Positions 50,857-63,983 of a DNA stretch of 64,000 nt are shown here, in pieces (positions within the stretch are counted from its first letter, which is position 1; each line of letters begins with the position of its first letter). Under the pieces are notes generated by a model, which saw only the letters and a list, made by a program, of their open reading frames with translations, was not told where the DNA came from and ran no database searches. The stretch is from Raineyella sp. W15-4. Lineage in GTDB: Bacteria > Actinomycetota > Actinomycetes > Propionibacteriales > Propionibacteriaceae. Position numbers and translations under genes: made by a program. The DNA is taken from assembly GCF_033170155.1 (NCBI RefSeq), contig NZ_CP137079.1, forward strand, positions 1,984,001 through 2,048,000, read 5' to 3'.

Positions 50857-51153
50857 TCACTGCTCCTCTCCCAGGATCCGCGGGACCCGGAAACGGTCGT
50901 CCTCCCGGTCCGGGGCCATCGCCAGGACCTCGTCGACCGGCAGCGAGTCGTGCACCTCGTCGGCCCGGAAGACGTTCGTCATCGGGACCGGGTGGGAGGT
51001 GGGCGCGACGTCGTCGGTGGCCACGTCGGTCACCCGGGCGACCGCCTCGAGGATCACGTCCAGCTGGGGGGCCAGATGGGCCAGCTCCGCCGGGGAGAGG
51101 TCGATGCGGGCCAGCTGTGCCAGCCTCGCGACCTCGTCTTGGCTCAACGCCAC
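50857..51153 (-). CDS. gatC: Glutamyl/aspartyl-tRNA amidotransferase subunit C
   Basis: This 98-aa linker subunit stabilises the GatAB complex. The family start [20 protein letters not shown] is present, as is the C-terminal [10 protein letters not shown]. The GTG at 51153 is well supported by AAGGAG 7 nt upstream. It is the first gene of the long leftward array gatCAB-hisI-trpE. Confidence 0.94.
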   Translation of the reverse strand: MALSQDEVARLAQLARIDLSPAELAHLAPQLDVILEAVARVTDVATDDVAPTSHPVPMTNVFRADEVHDSLPVDEVLAMAPDREDDRFRVPRILGEEQ

Positions 51154-51364
51154 GGTGCAACTCCTTGGGTCCGGGGATCTCATGTCCGCACCGCTCATCC
51201 TAGAGCCGACCACCGACAGCGCCCGCTCGGCGACCGCAGGAGGTGGTGGCGCGGACAGCGGAGTGGACCTCCGAAGCGTCAGCAGGGTGAACACTGTGTG
51301 ACACGTTGCGTCCCGAACACCCCCGAGTTGCCGTGGTGGGCGACCCGGAGGGGAGAATGCTGCT

Positions 51365-51988
51365 GTGTTCCTGATGCGAGTGTCCATGCCCGACCGACCC
51401 GGTGCCCTCGGCGCCGTCGCCTCCGCCGTCGGCCTCGTCGGCTGCGACATCAAGGCGATCGAGATCGTGGAGAGCCGTGACGGCCACGGCATCGACGACT
51501 TCATGCTGGAGATCCCCACCGGCGTGCTGCCCGACACTGTGGTCAGCGCCTGTCAGGAGGTCAGCGGGGTCGAGGTGCTGTGGATCTCGCGACACTACGA
51601 CGGCGGCACGCTGCAGAGCGACCTGGAGACGCTCGAGCAGATGACCCGCGACCCCGAGCATGCCGCCGAGGTCCTGGTCGACAGCGCGCCCAGCGTCTTC
51701 CACTGCCAGTGGAGCGTGCTCGTCGAGCGGGAGAGTGACGCCTCGGTCACGTACGCCACGCCGATGGCGCCGGACCTGGACAGCGCCGTGCTGGGACGGG
51801 TCGGGGACCTCGCCAAGGCCGGTTCGGCAGACATGCCGGCCGGCTGGGTGCCGGCCTGGAGCGACACCGCCCTCGCCTGGGCGCCGATCGGCACCGACCG
51901 CTCCATCCTGGTCGGACGGACCGGCGGGCCGGTCTGGCTGCCCTCCGAGATCGCCCGGCTGCGCCACCTCTCGGCCCTGGCCGACTGA
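51365..51988 (+). CDS. ACT domain protein
   Basis: About 207 aa. The N-terminal ACT domain (MRVSMPDRPGALGAVASAVG, DIKAIEIVE) suggests binding of an amino acid or other small ligand. The rest, with a GTDRSILVGRTGGPVWLPSE stretch, resembles the conserved actinobacterial protein located between ligA and gatC in Mycobacterium. The GTG start is preceded by GGAGGGGAG. It diverges from gatC, so a role in amino-acid sensing is tempting but unproven. Confidence 0.85.
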   Translation: MFLMRVSMPDRPGALGAVASAVGLVGCDIKAIEIVESRDGHGIDDFMLEIPTGVLPDTVVSACQEVSGVEVLWISRHYDGGTLQSDLETLEQMTRDPEHAAEVLVDSAPSVFHCQWSVLVERESDASVTYATPMAPDLDSAVLGRVGDLAKAGSADMPAGWVPAWSDTALAWAPIGTDRSILVGRTGGPVWLPSEIARLRHLSALAD

Positions 51989-51991
51989 TCC

Positions 51992-52579
51992 GTGCCGGAG
52001 CTGCCGCTGCCGTACGGGGCGGGCTGGTTCACCGGATTCCTGGTGGCCCTGGTCTACGGCCTGGTGGGTGCCGTCGTGCCGGTGGCCAACGCCGAGGCGT
52101 ACGCCGTCGCCGCGGGGGCTCTGCACCCGGCCGGTTCGGTCGCTGCGATCACCGGGCTGACCCTCGGCCAGGGCATCGGCAAGATGCTGATGTTCTGGGG
52201 GGTCCGCCGGGGCAAGGAACTGCCCTTCTTCCATCCCCGGCACCGGAGCGGGTCCGGGTCCGACGGCGCCGCCTCGGGCACTGGCGCCACGGGCGGCGAC
52301 GTTCCGGCCCGCCGCGAGGCCGACCTGGGAACACTCCGCCGCTGGTGGTCGCGCACCGTCCGGGTGTCGCTGCGGCTGATCGGTGACACCCGGGCCGGGC
52401 TGCCGCTGGTCTTCGCGGCCGCCGTGATCGGCTTCCCGCCGCTCTATCCGGTGGTGCTGGTCGCCGGGGCCTCACCGATCCCGGCCTGGAGCTTCGGCAT
52501 CATGATGTCGCTGGGTCGAGGACTGCGGTTCGCCCTGCTGGCCTGGGGTGGCACCGGCCTGGCCGGCCTGCTGGGGTAG
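51992..52579 (+). CDS. VTT/DedA-like small membrane protein
   Basis: About 195 aa. The N-terminal hydrophobic part (GWFTGFLVALVYGLVGAVVP; EAYAVAAGAL; GLTLGQGIGKMLMFWGVRRG) and the later FAAAVIGFPPLYPVVLVAG and GRGLRFALLA resemble the VTT (SNARE-associated) fold. A hydrophilic Gly/Ser-rich insert lies between. The GTG start lies 3 bp after the ACT gene stop. The function is not established. Confidence 0.7.
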   Translation: MPELPLPYGAGWFTGFLVALVYGLVGAVVPVANAEAYAVAAGALHPAGSVAAITGLTLGQGIGKMLMFWGVRRGKELPFFHPRHRSGSGSDGAASGTGATGGDVPARREADLGTLRRWWSRTVRVSLRLIGDTRAGLPLVFAAAVIGFPPLYPVVLVAGASPIPAWSFGIMMSLGRGLRFALLAWGGTGLAGLLG

Positions 52580-52597
52580 GTCGACCGGGCGGGACGG

Positions 52598-52819
52598 TCA
52601 GAACAGCGCGCCCTTGCCGGTCATCATCCAGTAGAACAGCCACCAGGTGGCGACGACGGCGACCACCGCCAGGACGAAGCCCACCACCACGAGGACGCGC
52701 TGCCGGCGCTTGCGGCGGGTGCTGGGCACCAGCGACGGACCCCATTCCCCCAGCCGGGGGCGCACCCGCGCCGGGATGTCACCGTGCAGGTCGGGGTCGG
52801 AGAAGATACGTCGCGTCAC
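52598..52819 (-). CDS. Small single-pass membrane protein
   Basis: This 73-aa protein has a hydrophilic N-terminus ending in a basic patch (STRRKRRQR) and one TM helix (VLVVVGFVLAVVAVVATWW), then a short YWMMTGKGALF tail. No family is recognised. The start is GTG without a clear SD. The composition and codon usage look genuine. Confidence 0.55.
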   Translation of the reverse strand: MTRRIFSDPDLHGDIPARVRPRLGEWGPSLVPSTRRKRRQRVLVVVGFVLAVVAVVATWWLFYWMMTGKGALF

Positions 52820-52823
52820 ATCA

Positions 52824-53162
52824 TCAGCCTAGGGCCGCCAGCGCAAGGCAGCCGGTCAGCAGGTTCGATGCGGCGTGCAGTGACCAGCTCGGGACCAGCG
52901 AGCCGCCCGCGAGGTGCTCGTTGAGAAACCCCATCAGCGCGCCGACGGCACCGGTCAACACTCCGACAGCAATGCCCCAGCCAGCACCCACCGCGAGCCC
53001 GAACGGCACCACGTGCAGCAGGGCGAAAACGGCAGCTTGGATGGTGTCGGCGGGCCAGAAGCCGAGTCTGCTCGCGAGCCGCTTGAGCAGAAAACCTCGG
53101 AACAGTGATTCCTCGGCGAACGCCGTCTGCAGCAGGGCGTAGGCAATGACGCCCGGCGGGAG
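52824..53162 (-). pseudogene. CPBP-family protease, N-terminally truncated fragment
   Basis: In one leftward frame, 53162-52824 encodes a whole CPBP catalytic core. It has YALLQTAFAEESLFRGFLLK (the EE-x-x-x-R motif intact), AAVFALLHVVPFG and TGAVGALMGFLNEHLAGGSL, and it ends SLHAASNLLTGCLALAAL. No ATG, GTG or TTG occurs upstream of the core in this frame, and at 53165 the ligA 3' end begins. The usual N-terminal helices are therefore missing. Translation could only start at GTG 53012, after the active site, so it is probably a decayed gene. Confidence 0.7.
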
Positions 53163-53164
53163 GC

Positions 53165-56420
<3,256 letters not shown>

Positions 56421-56433
56421 GCTGCGCCCCATC

Positions 56434-57519
56434 TCATCCGGCGGCCCGCCGGCCGGTGGCGTCGATGGTGGCCGAGCCGACCACCCGGTCCCCGTCGTAG
56501 AGCACCACGGCCTGGCCGGGTGCGATGCCGTATGCCGGCGCCGCCAACGTCACCACCACCCCGGCCGGATCGGCGACCACCGTGCAGTCCAGCTGGTCGC
56601 CGTGGGCCCGCACCTGCGCCCGCGCGGACCAGTCGCCGAGTCGGGCGGGACCGGCCCAGCTGGGACGGATCGCGGTGATGGTGTCCACGGCCAGGGCCTC
56701 GTGCGGGCCCACGGTGACCCGGTTGGCCACCGGGCTGATGCCGAGCACGTAGCGCGGCTGCCCGTCGTCGGCGGGCATCCCCAGGTGCAGGCCGCGGCGC
56801 TGGCCGACGGTGAACCGGTGCGCGCCGTGATGGTGGCCGACGACGGTGCCGTCGAGGTCGACGATCTCTCCCTCGGCGGTCCCGAGCTCACGGTCGAGGA
56901 ACGCGCCGGTGTCGCCGTCGGGGATGAAGCAGATGTCGTGCGAGTCGGGCTTGCGGGCGACCGCCAGTCCCCGCTCGGCCGCCTCGGCGCGCACCGCGGT
57001 CTTGTACGAGTCGCCGAGCGGGAACAGCGAGTGGGCGAGCTGGTCGGCGTCCAGCACGCCGAGGACGTACGACTGGTCCTTGGTCGGGTCGACCGCCCGG
57101 TGCAGGGCGGGGCCGTGCGGTCCGTCGAGCAGCCGGGCGTAGTGACCGGTGGCGACCGCGTCGAAGCCGAGGGCCAGGCCGCGGGCCAGCACCGCCGAGA
57201 ACTTGATCGACTCGTTGCAGCGCAGACACGGGTTCGGCGTACGGCCGGCACGGTACTCGGCGAGGAAGTCCTCGACCACGTCGGAGCGGAACTCCGCCGA
57301 GAGGTCCCAGACGTAGAACGGGATCCCCAGCACGTCGGCGGCACGCCGGGCGTCATGGGCGTCCTCCAGTGAGCAGCAGCCGCGGGCGCCGCTGCGGAAG
57401 GACTGCGGATTGCGGGACAGGGCGAGGTGGACGCCGGTGACGTCGTGGCCGGCGTCGACCATCCGCGCCGCGGCCACCGCCGAGTCGACCCCCCCGGACA
57501 TCGCCGCCAGGACCTTCAT
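56434..57519 (-). CDS. mnmA: tRNA-specific 2-thiouridylase
   Basis: This 361-aa protein has an ATP-pyrophosphatase loop [14 protein letters not shown], the catalytic Cys in [12 protein letters not shown] and a second Cys in [12 protein letters not shown]. It installs 2-thio on U34 of certain tRNAs using sulfur relayed from a cysteine desulfurase. The ATG at 57519 has GGAGGAG 7 nt upstream. The desulfurase gene lies just upstream, giving donor and acceptor in one array. Confidence 0.96.
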   Translation of the reverse strand: MKVLAAMSGGVDSAVAAARMVDAGHDVTGVHLALSRNPQSFRSGARGCCSLEDAHDARRAADVLGIPFYVWDLSAEFRSDVVEDFLAEYRAGRTPNPCLRCNESIKFSAVLARGLALGFDAVATGHYARLLDGPHGPALHRAVDPTKDQSYVLGVLDADQLAHSLFPLGDSYKTAVRAEAAERGLAVARKPDSHDICFIPDGDTGAFLDRELGTAEGEIVDLDGTVVGHHHGAHRFTVGQRRGLHLGMPADDGQPRYVLGISPVANRVTVGPHEALAVDTITAIRPSWAGPARLGDWSARAQVRAHGDQLDCTVVADPAGVVVTLAAPAYGIAPGQAVVLYDGDRVVGSATIDATGRRAAG

Positions 57520-57565
57520 CGCCGCACTCCTCCCGTCGGTCCACGCTCGATCCGTGGTTCCACGG

Positions 57566-58789
57566 TCAATGCCCGTCGATGGTAGCTCCGCCGCCCAGGG
57601 CCCGGCGCGCCCTGGCCAGGGCCTCCGGCAGGGCGGCCAGCAGGGCGGCCACGTCCTCCTCGCCGGTGCCGGCACCGAAGGAGAACCGCAGGCAGGACCG
57701 GGCCACCGCCTCGGGCAGCCCCATCGCCAGCAGGACGTGGCTGGTGCTGCTCACCCCCGCACTGCAGGCCGAGCCGACCGAGGCGTCGATGCCGGCGGCG
57801 TCCAGCAACAGCAGCAGGTCGTCGGCCTCGCACCCGTCGAAGGCGACGGTGAGGACGGCCGGGCTGGCGGTCGCCGGCAGCAGCGGCCGGACCCCGGGCA
57901 GCCGGCCCAGTCCGGCCAACAGCCGGGCCCGGAGGAGCCGCCACCGCTCGGCGCGGCCGGCCAACTCGGCGGCCGCCTCGGCCGCGGCGGCCGCGAAGCC
58001 CACCGCCAGCACCGGCGCCAGGGTGCCGGAGCGTACGCCGCGCTCCTGGCCGCCGCCGTGGACGATCGGCGCCGGGGACACCCTGCGGCGGACCAGCAGC
58101 GCGCCGATCCCGATCGGTCCGCCCACCTTGTGGGCCGAGATCGACGCCAGGTCGAGGCCGCTGGCGGCGAAGTCGAACGGGACGTGCCCGAAGGCCTGGA
58201 CGGCGTCGGAGTGCGACCAGGCACCCGCGGAGCGGCACGCCTCGGCCAGCACCTCGACCGGCTGGATCGCGCCGGTCTCGTTGTTCACCGCCATCAGTGA
58301 GCCGACCGCGGTGGTCCGGCCGGGCTCCCCGGCCAGGGCGGCCCGGACGGCCTGCGGGTCCACCACCCCGTCGGCCCGGACCGGCAGCCTGACGACGTCG
58401 GCGCCGTCACGCTGCAGCGCGGGAACCAGGTCGTGCAGCGCATGGTGCTCGATCGCACTGATCACCACCCGGGGACGGCCCACGGGTTCGCCGGGCCCGG
58501 CGGTCCGACGGGCGATCCACGAGCCGTGCACGGCCAGATTGTCGGCCTCGGTCCCACCGGAGGTGAACACCACCTCCATCGGGTGCGCCCCCACAGCGGC
58601 GGCGAGTTCCTCCCGGGCCTCCTCCAGCACCCTGCGCGCCGCGCGACCACTGGTGTGCAGACTGGACGCGTTGCCGACCAGCGCCAGGTGCTCGCTCATC
58701 GCCCGTGCGGCGCCCGCGGTGAGCGGGCTGGTGGCCGCATGGTCGAGATAGGCACGCGGGTGCGTCGCTGTTCGGATCCCGGGAATCAC
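57566..58789 (-). CDS. iscS: Cysteine desulfurase (IscS/NifS type)
   Basis: This 407-aa PLP enzyme releases sulfur from cysteine for thiolation. Motifs are [23 protein letters not shown], the PLP lysine in [32 protein letters not shown], and the catalytic Cys in [12 protein letters not shown]. The start is GTG 58789 ([17 protein letters not shown]). TACCGT ends 6 nt before it with no SD at normal spacing, consistent with leaderless transcription. It precedes mnmA and probably feeds it. Confidence 0.94.
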   Translation of the reverse strand: MIPGIRTATHPRAYLDHAATSPLTAGAARAMSEHLALVGNASSLHTSGRAARRVLEEAREELAAAVGAHPMEVVFTSGGTEADNLAVHGSWIARRTAGPGEPVGRPRVVISAIEHHALHDLVPALQRDGADVVRLPVRADGVVDPQAVRAALAGEPGRTTAVGSLMAVNNETGAIQPVEVLAEACRSAGAWSHSDAVQAFGHVPFDFAASGLDLASISAHKVGGPIGIGALLVRRRVSPAPIVHGGGQERGVRSGTLAPVLAVGFAAAAAEAAAELAGRAERWRLLRARLLAGLGRLPGVRPLLPATASPAVLTVAFDGCEADDLLLLLDAAGIDASVGSACSAGVSSTSHVLLAMGLPEAVARSCLRFSFGAGTGEEDVAALLAALPEALARARRALGGGATIDGH

Positions 58790-58950
58790 CTCTGTACGGT
58801 ATCCTTGCCTGGCGTTTGTTCGGCCCCGTTCCGTGGTGGCCCGTGGAACGGAGGTCCTGCAGGTAGCGTCGACGGCCGACAGCACTGCAGACTACCCGGG
58901 TCGACGTACGCCCCGGAGCCAACCCCCATCCGACCAGAAGGACGTTCTCC

Positions 58951-61200
58951 ATGAGTGGCGTCACGCTCACCGCCCCGATCGACTCCAGCGTGCTCGGTGC
59001 ACGCCTGCTCGCCGGCGGTGCCCGCTTCAGCCTGTGGGCGCCCCGCGCCACCCGGGTCGAACTGGCGCTCGTGGCCCCCGACCGCTCGCAGAAGAACCAC
59101 GACATGGAGATGGGCAAGGACGGGGTGTGGACCGTCTTCGCCCCCGGCGTCATCGCCGGCCAGCAGTACGGCTACCGGGTGCACGGGGACTGGTCCCCGC
59201 AGACGGGTGAGCGGTTCAACCCCGCCAAGCTGCTGCTCGACCCGTACGCCCGGGCGATCACCGGTGGCGTGGACTACTCCGGGCCGATCCTCGACCACAC
59301 CGCGGAATCGGACTACCTGCCCGATCCGATGGACTCCTTCGCCTCGGTGCCGCTCAGCGTGGTGGTGGCCGACACCCCGCCGCCCACGCCGATCGCCCGG
59401 CGCCGGACGATGGCCGAGTCGGTGATCTACGAGGCCCACGTCAAGGGGCTGACCCACCTGCATCCGGCCGTCCCGGAGCACCTGCGCGGGACCTACGGCG
59501 GCATCGCCTACCCCGCGGTGATCCAACACCTGGTGGACGCCGGAGTGACGGCGCTGGAGCTGATGCCGGTGCACCACTTCGTGTCCGAGCCGTTCATCAT
59601 CGGTCGGGGCCTGTCGAACTACTGGGGTTACAACACCCTGGGCTACTTCGCCCCGCACGCTGCCTACTGTTCGGTGGGCACCCGCGGTGAGCAGGTCGCC
59701 GAGTTCAAGGCGATGGTCAGCGCGCTACACGAGGCCGGGATCGAGGTCATCCTCGACGTGGTCTACAACCACACCGGTGAGGGCGGCCACGAGGGCCCGA
59801 CGCTGGCCTGGCGCGGTATCGACCACGGCGCCTACTACCGGCTGACCTCCGACATGCACAACGACTACGACGTCACCGGCTGCGGCAACTCCGTCGACAC
59901 CTCCCAGCCCGGCGTGCTGCAGATGACCATGGACTCGCTGCGCTACTGGGTGACCGAGATGGGCGTCGACGGCTTCCGGTTCGACCTCGCCACCGAGCTG
60001 ATCCGCAACGAGAAGCACTACGTCGCCCAGGACCACCCGTTCAAGAAGCTCGTCGCCGCCGACCCGGTGCTGCGCGACATCAAAATGATCGCCGAGCCGT
60101 GGGACATGGGTCCGTACGGCTACCAGGTCGGCGCCTGGGGGCCGGGGTGGAGCGAGTGGAACGACCGTTTCCGCGGCCACACCCGCGACTTCTGGCGGGG
60201 TGCGGTGCACGGGGTGCAGGAGCTGGCGACCCGGCTGTCCGGCTCCGGTGAACTGTTCCAGCACTCCGGTCGCCGGCCGGAGGCCTCGGTCAACTTCGTC
60301 ACCGCCCACGACGGTTTCACCATGCGCGACCTGGTGACGTACGACGTCAAGCACAACAACGCCAACGGCGAGGCGAACCGGGACGGTTCGGACGACAATC
60401 GGTCCTGGAACTGCGGCGTCGAGGGCGAGACCGAGGATCCGGAGATCGTCGAGCTGCGCCACCGGCAGGTGCGCAACATGATGGCGACCCTGCTGGTCTC
60501 CACCGGGGTGCCGATGATCACCGCCGGCGACGAGATCGGCCGGACCCAGCTGGGCAACAACAACGCGTACTGCCAGGACTCCCCCATCTCCTGGGTGCAC
60601 TGGGACACCGCGGACTCCTGGGCCGACGTACTCGAGGTGACCCGGACCTTCACCCGGCTGCGCGCCGAGCACCCGGTGCTGCGCCCGCAGGACTGGCGCA
60701 ACGGCGAGTTCGTGGTGGACGCCGCCGGCAGTGAGCTCGGCCGCAAGAACCTCGCCTGGTTCGACGGCGAGGACATCGAGATGGACAACGAGGACTGGCG
60801 CGACGGCACCCGACGCACCCTGGGGATGTACGTCTCCGACCTCCACGAGGGCTTCCTGATCTGGGTGCACGGTGGCGACCAGCCCGAGGATGTGCCGCTC
60901 CCGGGCGGCCCGTGGGCGTTGAGCTACCAGGTGGTCGCCCACACCGGGCTGGCCGACGAGTTGCCCACCGGCACACTGCCCGCCGACACCCGGCTGCAGC
61001 TGCCGGCCCGCTCGGTGGTCGTGCTCCAGGTGGAGCTGCCCGACCGACAGGTGCCCGCCGCGGCGCCGGCCGGCGCGGCCTCCACCCCGGCCGCACCGGC
61101 CGAATCGGGCCCGGACAAGCCCGGCGAGGAGACCGAAGGCACCGGGGACCCGGCAGGATCCGAGCAGTCCGGCGCCGAGGCGCTCGGCGCCGGAGTCTGA
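58951..61200 (+). CDS. glgX: Glycogen debranching enzyme (isoamylase type)
   Basis: This 749-aa protein has an N-terminal CBM48-like domain (ARFSLWAPRATRVELALV) and a GH13 barrel (VIYEAHVKGLT, YWGYNTLGYFAPH, VILDVVYNHTGEG). The nucleophile region is VDGFRFDLAT, the acid region MIAEPWDMG, and the third Asp is in FVTAHDGFTMRDL. It removes alpha-1,6 branches left by phosphorylase. The C-terminal tail of about 45 residues is Ala/Pro/Glu-rich and probably disordered. The ATG at 58951 has AGAAGGA upstream. It is convergent with glgP. Confidence 0.95.
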   Translation: MSGVTLTAPIDSSVLGARLLAGGARFSLWAPRATRVELALVAPDRSQKNHDMEMGKDGVWTVFAPGVIAGQQYGYRVHGDWSPQTGERFNPAKLLLDPYARAITGGVDYSGPILDHTAESDYLPDPMDSFASVPLSVVVADTPPPTPIARRRTMAESVIYEAHVKGLTHLHPAVPEHLRGTYGGIAYPAVIQHLVDAGVTALELMPVHHFVSEPFIIGRGLSNYWGYNTLGYFAPHAAYCSVGTRGEQVAEFKAMVSALHEAGIEVILDVVYNHTGEGGHEGPTLAWRGIDHGAYYRLTSDMHNDYDVTGCGNSVDTSQPGVLQMTMDSLRYWVTEMGVDGFRFDLATELIRNEKHYVAQDHPFKKLVAADPVLRDIKMIAEPWDMGPYGYQVGAWGPGWSEWNDRFRGHTRDFWRGAVHGVQELATRLSGSGELFQHSGRRPEASVNFVTAHDGFTMRDLVTYDVKHNNANGEANRDGSDDNRSWNCGVEGETEDPEIVELRHRQVRNMMATLLVSTGVPMITAGDEIGRTQLGNNNAYCQDSPISWVHWDTADSWADVLEVTRTFTRLRAEHPVLRPQDWRNGEFVVDAAGSELGRKNLAWFDGEDIEMDNEDWRDGTRRTLGMYVSDLHEGFLIWVHGGDQPEDVPLPGGPWALSYQVVAHTGLADELPTGTLPADTRLQLPARSVVVLQVELPDRQVPAAAPAGAASTPAAPAESGPDKPGEETEGTGDPAGSEQSGAEALGAGV

Positions 61201-61236
61201 ACCGCCCGCTCACCCGGGTCCGGGTGAGCGGGCGGT
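61201..61236. terminator. Perfect bidirectional hairpin between glgX and glgP
   Basis: A 16-bp perfect stem (accgcccgctcacccg at 61201-61216 and its complement at 61221-61236) with a 4-nt loop begins directly after the glgX stop codon, between convergent genes. It should terminate transcription from both sides. No T-run is present. Confidence 0.8.
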
Positions 61237-61275
61237 ATCTCTGTCAGGCGGTGCCGCTGTCGGTCTGTCGATGCG

Positions 61276-63831
61276 TCAGTCCGTCGACACCGTGGCCAGG
61301 CCCATCTCGGCGATGGTGGCCAGACCGTCCCGCTTGGGCACGACCCGGCAGGTCACCCCGACCGATCCGGCGGACTCCAGCGGGATGACGGCGGAGTAGC
61401 GCACCCCGCCGTCGACCCGGTCACCGGCGACGGCCGGGTGGATGACGATCTCGTGCAACTCGTCGTCGTCGTCCACCGAGCCCAGCACCATCTGCACCTC
61501 GACGTCGTCGGGGGTCAGCTCGCCGAGACGGACGACGGCGGACAGGGTCAGCTCGGAGCCCAGTGCGCGCGACCCGGCGTCCAGCCCCTCGACCCGGGAG
61601 ACGTTGACCTGCGGCCAGGCGGTGCGGATCCGCTGCTTCCAGGCGGCGGTCTCGGCGGCGTTGTCGTTCTCGGCCATCCGCGCCGAGGACCGGGCGGTGG
61701 GCAGGTACATCGTCTCGGTGTACTCGCGGACCATCCGGGAGGCAAGGATCTTCGGGGTCAGGCCGGACATGATGTCGCGGATCATGGTGATCCACGCCGT
61801 CGGCAGGCCGTTGGCGTCGCGGGTGTAGAACCGCGGGATGATCTCGTTCTCGATGATCTCGTACAGCGCCGCGGCCTCCTGGGCGTCACGCTGGTCGGCG
61901 CTGACGACGTTCTCGGCCGAGGGGATCTCCCAGCCGAACTTCGGGTCGTACCACTCGTCCCACCAGCCGTCCCGGACCGACAGGTTCGCGGCACCGTTCA
62001 TCGCGGCCTTCATCCCGGAGGTGCCGCAGGCCTCCTGCGGGCGCAGCGGGTTGTTGATCCACACATCGCAGCCCGGGTAGAGCGGCCGGGCCAGCGACAT
62101 GTCGTAGTCGGGCAGGAAGACCAGCCGCTCCCGGACGTCCTCGGCGTCGGCGAAGCGGACCATCTGCTGGATCAGTCCCTTGCCGATGTTGTCCGCCGGG
62201 TGGGCCTTGCCCGCGATGACGATCTGGATCGGCCGCTCGGGATCGTTGAGCAGCTTCTTCAGCCGCTCCGGGTCGCGCAGCATCAGCGTCAGCCGCTTGT
62301 AGGACGCCGCCCGGCGGGCGAAGCCGAAGGTGAGGACGTTCGGATCGAGCGCCCGCTCGACCCACTCGGTGTTGCCCGACAGACCGCGCGCCTTCAGCGA
62401 GGCGGCGAGGCGCTCGCGGGCCATCCGGACCAGGCCACCGCGCATCCGCTGCTTCAGCGACCAGATGGTGGTGTCGTCCACCCGGTCCAGCGCCGACCAG
62501 TCGTAACCGTCGATCACGGTGTCGCTGTCGGAGGTGGGGGTGGCCATCAACTCGAGCAGGTCGGGGTGGATCCAGGTCTTGTGATGCACGCCGTTGGTGA
62601 CCGAGCCGATCGGCACCTCGGAGACGTCGAAGGAGGGCCACAGGCCCTGGAACATCTGCCGCGACACCTCGCCGTGCAGCTGCGACACGCCGTTGGCACG
62701 CTGGCCGAGCCGGAAGCCGAGCACGGCCATGTTGAACACCCCGCGGTCACCGCCGACGTAGTCCTCGGTGCCGAAGGTCATGATCCGGTCCAGCGGCAGC
62801 GGGGCGAAGGTGCGGAACTGGTCGGCGACCAGGTCCCGCGGGAACCGGTCGATGCCGGCCGGGACGGGGGTGTGGGTGGTGAACAGGGAGCCGGCGCGGG
62901 TGCGCTCGACCGCGGTGTCGAAGTCGATGCCGTCGTTCATGTACTCGCGGATCCGCTCCAGGCCGAGGAAGCCGGCGTGGCCCTCGTTCGCGTGGTAGAC
63001 GGTGGGGGTCGGGTCCCCGGTGATCCGACAGTACTCGCGCAGCGCCCGGACACCGCCGATACCCAGCAGCACCTCCTGGGCGAGGCGGTGGTCGACCCCG
63101 CCGCCGTACAGCCGGTCGGTGACGGCCTGGGCAGCCTCGGAGTTGCCGTCGACGACGGAGTCCAGCATCAGCAGCGGCACCCGGCCGACCTGCGCGACCC
63201 AGATCTGGGCGCGGAAGGTCTCCTGGCGCAGCGGGACCTCCACCGTGACCGGCTGGCCCTGCTCGTCGTGCAGCAGGGTCAGCGGCAGGTCCAGCGGGGC
63301 GAGCATCGGGTAGCGCTCCTGCTGCCATCCCTGGGCGTCGAGCGACTGCCGGAAGTAGCCGTGCCGATAGAACAGGCCGACGCCGATGATAGGGATGCCG
63401 GAGTCCGAGGCGGCCTTCAGGTGGTCGCCGGCCAGGATGCCGAGACCGCCGGAGTACTGCGGCAGGACCTCGGCGACGCCGAACTCGGCGGAGAAGTAGG
63501 CGATCCGCTGCGGAGCGCCCTCGTGCTGGGCGGCGAATGCCTGGTACCAGCGGTCGACGGTGAGGTAGTCCTTGAGGTCACGTCGCGCGTACTCGACCTG
63601 ACGGGCGAACCGGGTGTCCGCCGCCAGCGCGGCGAGACGCTTCGCATCGATGCGGGAGAGGAGCTTGCGCGGGTCCTGCCCGGTGGCTTCCCAGAGCGCC
63701 GGATCCATCGCGCGGAAGAGTTCCTTGGTGGGTTCGTTCCAGTACCAGCAGAGGTTACGGGCCAGGTCCTCGAGCGGCTTCAGCGGCTCGGGGAGTACGG
63801 GATGAACGGTGAAACGTCGAATAGCTCGCAC
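61276..63831 (-). CDS. glgP: Alpha-glucan (glycogen) phosphorylase
   Basis: This 851-aa PLP enzyme releases glucose-1-phosphate from alpha-1,4-glucan. It is of the actinobacterial short-N-terminus type: AIRRFTVHPVLPEPL at the start, then RIAYFSAEFGVAEVLPQYSG and GLGILAGDHLKAASD. VYHANEGHAGFL follows, and the PLP-lysine motif is EACGTSGMKAAMNGAANLS. The GTG at 63831 matches the family start; TAGGGT ends 7 nt upstream and no SD is seen (leaderless-type). With glgX it covers glycogen breakdown. Confidence 0.95.
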   Translation of the reverse strand: MRAIRRFTVHPVLPEPLKPLEDLARNLCWYWNEPTKELFRAMDPALWEATGQDPRKLLSRIDAKRLAALAADTRFARQVEYARRDLKDYLTVDRWYQAFAAQHEGAPQRIAYFSAEFGVAEVLPQYSGGLGILAGDHLKAASDSGIPIIGVGLFYRHGYFRQSLDAQGWQQERYPMLAPLDLPLTLLHDEQGQPVTVEVPLRQETFRAQIWVAQVGRVPLLMLDSVVDGNSEAAQAVTDRLYGGGVDHRLAQEVLLGIGGVRALREYCRITGDPTPTVYHANEGHAGFLGLERIREYMNDGIDFDTAVERTRAGSLFTTHTPVPAGIDRFPRDLVADQFRTFAPLPLDRIMTFGTEDYVGGDRGVFNMAVLGFRLGQRANGVSQLHGEVSRQMFQGLWPSFDVSEVPIGSVTNGVHHKTWIHPDLLELMATPTSDSDTVIDGYDWSALDRVDDTTIWSLKQRMRGGLVRMARERLAASLKARGLSGNTEWVERALDPNVLTFGFARRAASYKRLTLMLRDPERLKKLLNDPERPIQIVIAGKAHPADNIGKGLIQQMVRFADAEDVRERLVFLPDYDMSLARPLYPGCDVWINNPLRPQEACGTSGMKAAMNGAANLSVRDGWWDEWYDPKFGWEIPSAENVVSADQRDAQEAAALYEIIENEIIPRFYTRDANGLPTAWITMIRDIMSGLTPKILASRMVREYTETMYLPTARSSARMAENDNAAETAAWKQRIRTAWPQVNVSRVEGLDAGSRALGSELTLSAVVRLGELTPDDVEVQMVLGSVDDDDELHEIVIHPAVAGDRVDGGVRYSAVIPLESAGSVGVTCRVVPKRDGLATIAEMGLATVSTD

Positions 63832-63971
63832 GGGCCAAACCCTACCGACGGCACACCCACCGGATCGAGCCCCGTGTCGCACGCCACAGCAGTCCGCGCG
63901 CCGGACGTCACCCCGCCGACGACACGGTCGGCAGCTGCGGATTGTGCCTGTGCCGGGGACTCCGTCCCCGC

Positions 63972-63977
63972 TAGGTT
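63972..63977 (+). promoter_or_regulatory. -10-like element before the right-edge gene
   Basis: TAGGTT ends 6 nt before GTG 63984, mirroring the TAGGGT ahead of glgP on the other strand. The 152 bp between the two GTG codons is a divergent promoter region. Confidence 0.4.
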
Positions 63978-63983
63978 GGACCC

